This document shows, one piece after another, positions 1 through 5,418 of a stretch of 5,418 nucleotides of DNA. The DNA is from Candidatus Dadabacteria bacterium RIFCSPHIGHO2_12_FULL_53_21. GTDB taxonomy: Bacteria; Desulfobacterota_D; UBA1144; Nemesobacterales; UBA2774. The DNA is taken from positions 1 to 5,418 of the forward strand of contig MFCJ01000089.1 in assembly GCA_001775255.1 (NCBI GenBank). The letters are read 5' to 3'. Each line of letters opens with the position of its first letter. Position 1 is the stretch's first letter. Under the pieces are notes generated by a model. That model did no database searches. It saw only the letters and a program-made list of their open reading frames with translations, and was not told the DNA's origin. A program made the translations under genes and the position numbers.

Positions 1-423
1 TGTTTCCTCGGGCTCTTCTACAGCCGCCGTTACCTCTTCCCCTCCGGCGGGTGCCTCAGCTTCGGGCTCTTCGGGCTCCGCCTGCGGCTCAAAGGTTTCT
101 ATGGCTTCGGGAGCAGCCTTTTCGGGCTCTCTCGCCTGCCTTGTCACCAAGTGTTCTGCCGGGGCTTCAAGGACTGCGGGAATCGCCTCTCCCGCGTGCG
201 GCGCTTTAAATACGTCGAGATCAGGCGCCGCTAAAACTTTTTCAGTCTCCTTATAGGCTGGTTTCCCGGTTTCCGGTTCTACGGCTTCCTTCTTCGGTCT
301 CTGTTCGAAGAGGAAGGCGATTACGAGTGACAACAGTACGAGTATTAAAAAGATTACGCCTACGGCGACGAGGTCCGAATACGGGCTCGGTATAGTATTC
401 AAAACTGATAAAATCTCTTCCAT
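1..423 (-). CDS. Membrane-anchored protein with acidic linker, N-terminal part (possibly FtsY, the SRP receptor)
   Basis: This reading frame runs open from an ATG at 423 to the window edge: 141 codons, with the C-terminus missing. A hydrophobic helix spans about residues 18-39 and is followed at once by EQRPKK. The N-terminus carries two Glu, so the positive-inside rule predicts N-out, C-in topology. Residues 45-141 form a low-complexity linker rich in Glu, Pro and Ala (for example EPQAEPEEPEAEAP near 112-125), which probably lies in the cytoplasm and is disordered. One membrane anchor plus an acidic region ahead of a cytoplasmic domain is the usual N-terminal layout of FtsY in many Gram-negative bacteria. 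FtsY docks SRP-ribosome complexes at the membrane. The NG GTPase domain that would prove this is not in the window, so FtsY is an inference. Other membrane proteins with acidic linkers (ZipA-like, TonB-like) remain possible. The start is supported by AAGGAGG 11 bases upstream. The gene is divergent from dnaE. Confidence 0.8.
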   Translation of the reverse strand, partial: MEEILSVLNTIPSPYSDLVAVGVIFLILVLLSLVIAFLFEQRPKKEAVEPETGKPAYKETEKVLAAPDLDVFKAPHAGEAIPAVLEAPAEHLVTRQAREPEKAAPEAIETFEPQAEPEEPEAEAPAGGEEVTAAVEEPEET

Positions 424-434
424 TATTTTAAAAG

Positions 435-441
435 CCTCCTT
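435..441 (-). promoter_or_regulatory. Strong ribosome binding site of the ftsY-like gene
   Basis: On the minus strand this reads AAGGAGG, a near-perfect complement to the 3' end of 16S rRNA. It is followed by 11 A/T-rich bases and then the ATG at 423. It fixes the start of the partial minus-strand gene. It also shows that this organism uses canonical Shine-Dalgarno sites, in contrast to dnaE and selO, which lack one. Confidence 0.85.
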
Positions 442-481
442 GATAGCGCCTTATATTAAGCAATCGGACATCGTTCGGAAC

Positions 482-509
482 ATTATGCGGTAATCAAAAG
501 ATTTTTCAG
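482..509 (-). promoter_or_regulatory. Possible sigma-70 promoter for the ftsY-like gene
   Basis: On the minus strand CTGAAA (504-509, 4/6 to TTGACA) and CATAAT (482-487, 5/6 to TATAAT) are separated by 16 bases. Transcription would start near 475, giving a leader of about 52 bases that contains the AAGGAGG site. The surrounding DNA is A/T-rich (TATATA and AATATA runs at about 518-541), so other -10-like hexamers exist and this choice is tentative. Confidence 0.35.
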
Positions 510-653
510 CCGATTCTCTATATATGCTTACCGTTAATATACTTTTCAGGGAATTCTTTTCAATACGGGGCCCGTTCCGCTTTTTTTCGGCTCGAAGGTG
601 TTAGTTTTACTTCCATCGTAACCCGTATGAAACAAATGATGTTTTACAGGCCC

Positions 654-683
654 TTGAACTGCCCGAGCCTTAATGGATATAAT
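654..683 (+). promoter_or_regulatory. Sigma-70-type promoter of dnaE, start predicted at or next to the ATG
   Basis: TTGAAC (654-659, 4/6 to TTGACA) is followed by an 18-base spacer and a perfect TATAAT (678-683). Counting from the -10, transcription should begin at about 690-692. The dnaE ATG is at 692, so the mRNA would carry 0-2 bases ahead of the start codon. The 20 bases before the ATG contain no Shine-Dalgarno. Both facts point to a leaderless transcript. An upstream promoter giving a longer leader cannot be excluded. Confidence 0.6.
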
Positions 684-691
684 AAAAACTG

Positions 692-3600
692 ATGTCTAAC
701 GGTTTTGTCCATCTTCACCTCCACTCCCAATACTCACTGCTGGACGGCGCGATAAAGTTCGAAGACCTCTTCCCGCTTGCCAAGGAGTTCGGAATGGAGG
801 CAGTCGCTCTCACCGACCACGGGAACCTGTTCGGCGCATACGATTTCTATAAAAAAGCAAAGGAAGCGGGCATTAAGCCCATCATAGGGTGCGAGCTCTA
901 CGTCACGCCAAAGATTAACCCCGATAACGCTTCCGAGGGCAAGACCCATCACCTGACCGTCTTATCCATGAACTGGGCCGGTTATCAGAACCTTTCGAGG
1001 CTCGTGACCAAGGCTTATTTTCACGGTTTTTACAGGAGGCCGAGGGTGGATCACGAGCTCCTCGGCATGCATAACGAAGGGCTTATAGTCTTGAGCGGAT
1101 GCCTCAACAGCGAGCTTGCCAAGGCGATTTTCAACAAGGACATGAAGGCGGCGCTCAACGTCGCCGCCATGTACAGGGAAATGTTCGGGGACAGGTATTA
1201 CCTGGAGGTCCAGGCCACGGGCCTGCCCGAGCAGAAGAGGGTTAACAAGAAAGTAAGAGAGATAGGCGAAAAACTCGGCATACCCATCGTGGCGACAAAC
1301 GATTGCCATTTCCTGAGACGCGAGGACTCGCGTCCCCACGACGCGCTCCTATGCATTCAGACCGGATCGTCGCTCCAGGACGAGAACAGGTTCAGGTTTC
1401 AGGGAGACCAGTATTATCTGAAATCGGAAGGCGAGATGATTAAAGACCTCGAAGGGTTCGAGGACGCTATTAAGATGACCTCGGAGGTCGCAAAGAGATG
1501 CAACCTGGAGTTCGAGAGGAGCGGGTACAAGCTGCCCGTATTCGAAGCCGAAGGGGGTAAAACCCTCGACGAATATCTCGCGTCGCTCGCACGGGAAAAG
1601 CTTGAGGAAAGATTGATCGAGAACGCAATTCCGCTTGAGAAACAGGCGGATTATAAGAGCAGGCTCGAGAACGAAATCGAGATTATACAGAAGATGGGTT
1701 TCTCGGGCTACTTCCTCGTCGTCGCCGATTTCATTAACTACGCGAAGTCACATGGTATTCCTGTCGGCCCCGGCAGGGGGAGCGCAGCGGGCAGCCTCGT
1801 AGCGTATGCGCTCGGAATCACCGAAATCGACCCCATCCCGTATAACCTCATTTTCGAGAGGTTCCTGAACCCCGAGCGCGTAAGCATGCCTGATATAGAC
1901 ATAGACTTCTGCGCTGAGGGCAGGGACGAGGTAATAAGATACGTAACGGAAAAATACGGAGCCGACAAAGTCGCTCAGATAGGCACCTTCGGGACCATGT
2001 CCGCGAAAGCCGTGGTCAAGGACGTCGGCAGGGTGCTGGGCATACCGTACGCTGACGTCGACAGGGTTACGAAACTCATACCGTCTTTCAGGGGAAAGGT
2101 ATTCAGTATAGACAAGGCGATCGAAAGCGTCTCCGAGTTAAAGAAGCTCATCGAGGGCTCCCCGCAGCTTAAGGAGATGATTGAGCTCGCGAAGCCGCTC
2201 GAAGACATGGTAAGGCACTCCTCTACGCACGCGGCCGGCATCGTTATAGCCAACGAGCCGCTCGCAGACCACATACCCCTCTGCAAAGGCTCGAAGAACG
2301 AAGTCGTGACCCAGTTCGATATGAACTCGATCGAAGAGCTCGGGTTCGTCAAATTCGATTTCCTGGGCTTGAAGACACTCACGGTCATAAGCAAGGCGCT
2401 CGAGCTTATCAAGGAGAACTACGGGAACGGAGAGGAATTCAAGCTCAACATAAACAAGATACCGCTTGACGACCCGAAGGTTTACGAGCTTTTTTCGAGC
2501 GGCAGGACGCGCGGTATCTTCCAGATCGAATCCTCGGGCATGAAGGAGCTCATGATTAATCTCCAGCCCACGGACTTCGAAGACATTATCGCCGTACTCG
2601 CCCTATACAGGCCGGGACCGCTCGACAGCGGCATGGTCGACGAATACATAGAGCGCAAGCACGGGAAGAGAAAGACCCAGTACCCGCTCCCCGAGCTCCA
2701 GGATATCCTGCGCGACACTTACGGGCTCTTCGTATACCAGGAGCAGATAATGAGCACCGCGAGCGTCGTCGCCGATTACAGCCTCGGCGAGGCCGACCTG
2801 CTCAGGCGCGCGATGGGGAAGAAAAAACCCGAAGAGATGAAAGCCCAGAGGGAGAGGTTCCTCCAAGGGGCGAAGCGAAAAGATATAAAGGATAAAAAGG
2901 CTAAAGAGATATTCGATGCTATGGAGAAATTCGCCGAATACTCTTTCAACAAGAGCCACAGCGCCGCATATGCGCTTATAACTTACCAAACGGCGTATCT
3001 CAAGACCCACTACCCGGCTGAATTCATGGCAGCGCTCATGTCCGTCGAATCGAGCAATACGGATAAAGTCATATCGAGCATCACGGAGTGCAAGCAGATG
3101 GGCATCCCGGTGCTCGCGCCCGACGTGAACGAGAGCCTGGCGGGTTTCACCGCCTCAAGCGGCACCATCAGGTTCGGCCTCGCGGCGATAAAGAACGTGG
3201 GCGAGGGCACTGTCGAAGCGATTATAAAGGCCAGGCGGGAGAAGGGGAAATTCGATTCGATCTTTAGCTTCTGCGAGCAAGTCGAAGCGAGGAAGCTCAA
3301 CAGGAGGACGTTCGAGAGCCTGATCAAGAGCGGCGCCTTCGATTCCCTCTCGGTCGGCAGGGCCGCCCTTATGGAGTCCCTCGACACGCTCCTCAACTAC
3401 ACGTCGCTCAAGCAGAAGAGCTCGGTCGAAGGTCAGCATTCCCTCTTCGCTTTAAACGATTCAGTCTCATTGCCGCGTCTCTCCGGGACGGACGAGTGGG
3501 GCGAGAAGGAGATGCTGAGGTTCGAGATGGAGGTCCTCGGTTTCTATGTTACGAGCCACCCGATGTCTAAATACGCTTCAGAAATCTCGAGGTCGACCGA

Positions 3601-4132
3601 GAATACGGATACGGAGGCCCTCTCCGAGCTCAAGGAGCGGCGCGACGTCTCTGTAGCGGGCGTAGTGCGCTCGCTCACCGTGAAGCACACCAAGAACGGC
3701 TCAGGCATTTTCGGCAACATGGTGCTCGAGGATTTAAAGGGCTCGATCGAGGTCGTGATTTTTAATGACCTCCTCAGGAAATCGCTCCCTCTCCTCGAGG
3801 ACAAGGTAGAGCCCGTTGTCGTTAAGGGGGTACTCGAGCCCGGAGAAGACAGGGTCAAGATGAGGGCCACCGACATACAGCCCATTAAGGCGCTGCGGAA
3901 CGGCTCGACAGTGCACATCAGTCTCGACAGCGAGAAATCCGGAAGGGATAACTTCATTCATCTGAGGGAGATTTTCACAAGCTACCCCGGGGATTCGCTC
4001 GTGCACATACACATAGCGACAGGCGACGGGGAGGCCGTTATAGAGGTTGGCGATGCGAGGGTCGACGTGCACGACGATTTCATCCATGACATAGAAAGGC
4101 TTTTGGGCAGGAATTGCCTCAGGCTCCTCTGA
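692..4132 (+). CDS. dnaE: DNA polymerase III subunit alpha (replicative polymerase)
   Basis: This is the catalytic subunit of the chromosomal replicase, which extends primers as part of the Pol III holoenzyme. At 1146 aa it is full length for the DnaE1 type (E. coli about 1160). Domains in order: PHP domain (about 1-275, with VHLHLHS at 6-12 and TDHGNLFGA at 41-49); palm and fingers with GPGRGSAAGS (359-368), catalytic Asp401 and Asp403 in PDIDIDFC, and the third Asp556 in KFDFLGL; the fingers stretch SFNKSHSAAYALITYQTAYL (751-770); a helix-hairpin-helix DNA-binding region (about 825-850, AAIKNVGEG); a beta-clamp-binding motif QHSLF (915-919); an OB fold (about 985-1065); and a C-terminal region to 1146. 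Unlike E. coli, the PHP metal ligands appear complete (H7, H9, D18, H43, E68, H87, C137, D204, H206). The start is certain: an in-frame TAA lies at 683-685, and the PHP motif begins at residue 6. No Shine-Dalgarno is visible. The gene stands alone, convergent with the next gene. Confidence 0.99.
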   Translation: MSNGFVHLHLHSQYSLLDGAIKFEDLFPLAKEFGMEAVALTDHGNLFGAYDFYKKAKEAGIKPIIGCELYVTPKINPDNASEGKTHHLTVLSMNWAGYQNLSRLVTKAYFHGFYRRPRVDHELLGMHNEGLIVLSGCLNSELAKAIFNKDMKAALNVAAMYREMFGDRYYLEVQATGLPEQKRVNKKVREIGEKLGIPIVATNDCHFLRREDSRPHDALLCIQTGSSLQDENRFRFQGDQYYLKSEGEMIKDLEGFEDAIKMTSEVAKRCNLEFERSGYKLPVFEAEGGKTLDEYLASLAREKLEERLIENAIPLEKQADYKSRLENEIEIIQKMGFSGYFLVVADFINYAKSHGIPVGPGRGSAAGSLVAYALGITEIDPIPYNLIFERFLNPERVSMPDIDIDFCAEGRDEVIRYVTEKYGADKVAQIGTFGTMSAKAVVKDVGRVLGIPYADVDRVTKLIPSFRGKVFSIDKAIESVSELKKLIEGSPQLKEMIELAKPLEDMVRHSSTHAAGIVIANEPLADHIPLCKGSKNEVVTQFDMNSIEELGFVKFDFLGLKTLTVISKALELIKENYGNGEEFKLNINKIPLDDPKVYELFSSGRTRGIFQIESSGMKELMINLQPTDFEDIIAVLALYRPGPLDSGMVDEYIERKHGKRKTQYPLPELQDILRDTYGLFVYQEQIMSTASVVADYSLGEADLLRRAMGKKKPEEMKAQRERFLQGAKRKDIKDKKAKEIFDAMEKFAEYSFNKSHSAAYALITYQTAYLKTHYPAEFMAALMSVESSNTDKVISSITECKQMGIPVLAPDVNESLAGFTASSGTIRFGLAAIKNVGEGTVEAIIKARREKGKFDSIFSFCEQVEARKLNRRTFESLIKSGAFDSLSVGRAALMESLDTLLNYTSLKQKSSVEGQHSLFALNDSVSLPRLSGTDEWGEKEMLRFEMEVLGFYVTSHPMSKYASEISRSTENTDTEALSELKERRDVSVAGVVRSLTVKHTKNGSGIFGNMVLEDLKGSIEVVIFNDLLRKSLPLLEDKVEPVVVKGVLEPGEDRVKMRATDIQPIKALRNGSTVHISLDSEKSGRDNFIHLREIFTSYPGDSLVHIHIATGDGEAVIEVGDARVDVHDDFIHDIERLLGRNCLRLL

Positions 4133-4135
4133 TCC

Positions 4136-4423
4136 TCAGTCCCTCTGCGAGTCTTCGATTACCCCTTTGAGTCCTTCGGGGTCGCTCGTTACCACAAACA
4201 CTTCCTGTACAGACGTCCCGCTCCTGGCGATGAGCTTGGCGCCGCTCACGGTGCTGTACTTGTAACGGACTTTGAGGTTCTCTCCGGGTTTTTTACCGAC
4301 ATTTATCTCGCCCGGGATAATCGATTCTACGAACGCGAGCGGGGAAATGTAGGTTTCGAGAAAGCTCCCGAGCCCTTTAATAATGCTGTGCTGACGCTTT
4401 ATTTTATTCTTCCTGTGCTTCAT
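4136..4423 (-). CDS. Small basic conserved protein, probably DUF2103 type
   Basis: This 95-residue protein has unknown function. The N-terminus is very basic (MKHRKNKIKRQHS, 1-13). A predicted helix follows (about 14-30), then an Ile/Val-rich beta region (34-60) and the segment KLIARSGTSVQEVFVVTS (63-80), with an acidic tail. From memory, the H-S near the N-terminus, the IIPGEI turn (35-40) and the SVQEVFVVT block resemble DUF2103 proteins, which are labelled 'predicted metal-binding'. I could not run a search. There is no Cys and only two His (3 and 12), so metal binding is not supported by the sequence. No signal peptide or membrane segment is seen, so it is probably cytoplasmic and may bind nucleic acid (inference from charge). 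The start at 4423 is preferred because AAAGG precedes it by 4 bases. In-frame ATGs at 4438 (+5 aa) and 4462 (+13 aa) are alternatives. Its stop lies 3 bases from the dnaE stop on the opposite strand. Confidence 0.75.
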   Translation of the reverse strand: MKHRKNKIKRQHSIIKGLGSFLETYISPLAFVESIIPGEINVGKKPGENLKVRYKYSTVSGAKLIARSGTSVQEVFVVTSDPEGLKGVIEDSQRD

Positions 4424-4427
4424 AGAA

Positions 4428-4432
4428 CCTTT
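4428..4432 (-). promoter_or_regulatory. Ribosome binding site favouring the 4423 start
   Basis: On the minus strand this reads AAAGG, followed by TTCT and the ATG at 4423. The two in-frame ATGs further upstream (4438 and 4462) have no comparable site, so this short purine run is the main reason for choosing the 95-residue form. The 4-base spacing is on the short side. Confidence 0.45.
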
Positions 4433-4449
4433 AGGCATGGCGGCATCTC

Positions 4450-4474
4450 GCCGGCAAGTCATGAATGGGCCGGC
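4450..4474. repeat. GCCGGC inverted repeat in the divergent intergenic region
   Basis: The self-complementary hexamer GCCGGC occurs at 4450-4455 and 4469-4474, 13 bases apart. Each copy is a palindrome, and together they could form a 6-bp stem. If transcribed toward the minus-strand gene, the hairpin loop would hold the in-frame ATG at 4462 and leave the preferred start at 4423 free. It has no T-run, so it is not a terminator. It may be chance in GC-rich DNA. Confidence 0.35.
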
Positions 4475-4489
4475 TTGAATATACGATGA

Positions 4490-4518
4490 TCGACTTACTG
4501 TTTCTTTATCCCTATAAT
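4490..4518 (+). promoter_or_regulatory. Sigma-70-type promoter of selO
   Basis: TCGACT (4490-4495, 4/6 to TTGACA), a 17-base spacer and a perfect TATAAT (4513-4518) predict a start near A4525. The resulting leader is about 22 bases and holds no Shine-Dalgarno. The leader contains GTACTGTAC (4532-4540), a short inverted repeat just past the start. No convincing promoter was found for the divergent minus-strand gene. The nearest candidates are TATATT (4478-4483 on that strand) and TATTAT (4514-4519), neither with a -35. Confidence 0.55.
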
Positions 4519-4546
4519 ACACGTATTTCCGGTACTGTACTGCATT

Positions 4547-5418
4547 ATGCGCAAATTGAACGAGCTCGAGTTCGATAATACATACAGACGGCTGCCCGCG
4601 GATTTTTACGACCTCGTGCGTCCGACCCCTTTCGAGGGCCCCCGTCTCGTCGCTTTTAACCCCGACGCCGCCGGGCTCATAGGGCTCGACCCTGATGAGG
4701 TTCACAGCCCCGATTTCGTCGAATACTTTTCCGGCAGGAAGCTCCTCCCCGGCTCCGACCCTATCGCGATGTATTACACCGGTCATCAGTTCGGCGTTTA
4801 CAACCCCGATATCGGGGACGGGAGGGCGATACTCCTGGGCGAGGTCAGGAACGGGCCGGCCCTGAAATACGACCTCCATCTCAAAGGAGCGGGGCGCACG
4901 AAATACGCGCGTGTCTTCGACGGCAGGGCGGTGTTGAGATCGGCGATCAGGGAGTACCTCTGCAGCGAGGCGATGCACGGGCTCCGCATCCCCACTACCC
5001 GCGCCCTCTCGATTGTCGGGAGCGATGAGACAGTCGAGCGCGAAACCCCCGAGAAGGGGGCTATGATGCTGAGGCTGGCCGAGACCCACGTGCGCTTCGG
5101 GTCGTTCGAGGCTTTCCATTACACGGACAGGCCGGGTTACGTGAAGCTCCTCGGTGACTATATTATAGAAAACCATTTCCCGTATTTGACGGATGCAGAC
5201 GATAAATACGGGGCGTTTCTCGAAGAGGCCGCCAAGAGAACGGCAAGCCTCATTGCCCTCTGGCAGGCCTCGGGATTTACTCACGGCGTTATGAATACGG
5301 ATAATATGTCCATAACCGGGCTTACGATCGATTACGGGCCTTACGGTTTCATGGAGGCATACGACCCGGATTACGCCCCTAACCACTCCGACCATTTCGG
5401 CAGGTATTCATATTCCAA
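4547..5418 (+). CDS. selO: Protein adenylyltransferase SelO (YdiU/UPF0061 family), N-terminal 290 residues
   Basis: SelO is a pseudokinase-fold enzyme that transfers AMP from ATP to Ser, Thr or Tyr of target proteins. It is linked to the oxidative stress response. Family blocks are clear: YYTGHQFGVYNPDIGDGRA (76-94), LKGAGRTKYARVFDGRAVLR (112-131), SEAMHGLRIPTTRAL (140-154), RLAETHVRFGSFE (176-188) and GFTHGVMNTDNMSITGLTID (243-262). Residues matching the known active site are present: Lys113, Glu136, Arg176 and Arg183 (flipped ATP), Asp252 (catalytic base), and Asn253 and Asp262 (metal). As I recall, these positions match the numbering of the Pseudomonas syringae enzyme, which also supports the start at 4547. 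No other ATG, GTG or TTG start lies between the in-frame TGA at 4487 and that ATG. The window ends inside the gene; families usually run to about 480-600 aa, so roughly half is missing, including the C-terminal Cys or Sec region. No Shine-Dalgarno is visible. The gene is divergent from the DUF2103-like gene. Confidence 0.97.
   Translation, partial: MRKLNELEFDNTYRRLPADFYDLVRPTPFEGPRLVAFNPDAAGLIGLDPDEVHSPDFVEYFSGRKLLPGSDPIAMYYTGHQFGVYNPDIGDGRAILLGEVRNGPALKYDLHLKGAGRTKYARVFDGRAVLRSAIREYLCSEAMHGLRIPTTRALSIVGSDETVERETPEKGAMMLRLAETHVRFGSFEAFHYTDRPGYVKLLGDYIIENHFPYLTDADDKYGAFLEEAAKRTASLIALWQASGFTHGVMNTDNMSITGLTIDYGPYGFMEAYDPDYAPNHSDHFGRYSYS

Noticed and set aside
1..423. Repetitive TTCGGGCTC tract as a DNA-level tandem repeat
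   Set aside because: The copies are imperfect and in register with codons for Glu/Pro/Ala on the minus strand, so they are explained by the low-complexity protein linker.
569..595. GGGGCCCG palindrome followed by a T7 run, resembling a terminator
   Set aside because: The palindrome has no loop and the T-run does not directly follow a stable stem. No gene on the plus strand ends here.
673..699. An 8-codon upstream reading frame (MDIIKTDV) overlapping the dnaE start
   Set aside because: The TATAAT -10 element lies inside it and transcription is predicted to start at about 690, so its ATG would not be on the dnaE mRNA. It also has no ribosome binding site.
734..4087. Several open frames of 70-145 codons on the strand opposite dnaE
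   Set aside because: They overlap a full-length conserved gene, have biased or odd composition, show no recognisable motif, and are typical shadows in GC-biased coding DNA.
4106..4118. GGCA-GGAAT-TGCC hairpin near the dnaE 3' end
   Set aside because: The stem is only 4 bp, it lies within the coding sequence, and there is no T-run after it on either strand.
4265..4294. CGGA/TCCG stem before T6 as a dnaE terminator
   Set aside because: The stem is 4 bp with a long loop, and it lies about 130 bases past the dnaE stop inside the opposite gene. Too weak to call.
4439..5395. A long minus-strand open frame running through the selO region and continuing into the small gene
   Set aside because: The part opposite selO is a shadow of a strongly conserved plus-strand gene and shows no family motif. 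Only the last 95-100 codons (4136 to 4423 or 4438) look real.

Overview
This window looks like ordinary chromosomal DNA from an uncultured Gram-negative-type bacterium. By eye the GC content is moderate to high (about 55%). AGG is the dominant arginine codon and ATA is common for isoleucine, in all the genes. That mix at this GC would fit a Desulfobacterota-, Dadabacteria- or Nitrospirota-like lineage. This is inferred from codon style and gene content only, with low confidence. I see no mobile element, CRISPR array, rRNA or tRNA gene, and no evidence of a new multi-gene system.

Layout. (1) Positions 1-423, minus strand: the N-terminal 141 residues of a membrane-anchored protein. It has one transmembrane helix followed by a Glu/Pro/Ala-rich acidic linker, an architecture typical of the signal-recognition-particle receptor FtsY, but the diagnostic GTPase domain lies outside the window. 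(2) Positions 424-691: a divergent intergenic region with a strong Shine-Dalgarno and a possible promoter for the minus-strand gene. It also holds a well-formed sigma-70-type promoter for the plus-strand gene, whose predicted start falls at the ATG itself. (3) Positions 692-4132, plus strand: a complete dnaE, the replicative DNA polymerase III alpha subunit of 1146 aa. Its polymerase triad, PHP metal site and beta-clamp-binding motif are all intact. (4) Positions 4136-4423, minus strand: a small basic protein of 95 aa, probably of the DUF2103 type, whose stop codon lies 3 bases from that of dnaE. (5) Positions 4424-4546: a second divergent intergenic region with a sigma-70-like promoter for the plus strand and a GCCGGC inverted repeat. 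(6) Positions 4547-5418, plus strand: the first 290 residues of SelO (YdiU), the pseudokinase-fold protein AMPylase, cut by the window end.

The genes alternate in strand (minus, plus, minus, plus), so each appears to be its own transcription unit, and no shared pathway is evident: protein targeting (if FtsY), replication, an unknown small protein, and redox-linked protein AMPylation. The most interesting points are regulatory. dnaE is probably translated from a leaderless or near-leaderless mRNA. selO also lacks a Shine-Dalgarno and has a short predicted leader, whereas the ftsY-like gene has a near-perfect one. The dnaE PHP domain keeps what look like all its metal ligands, suggesting intrinsic 3'-5' proofreading.
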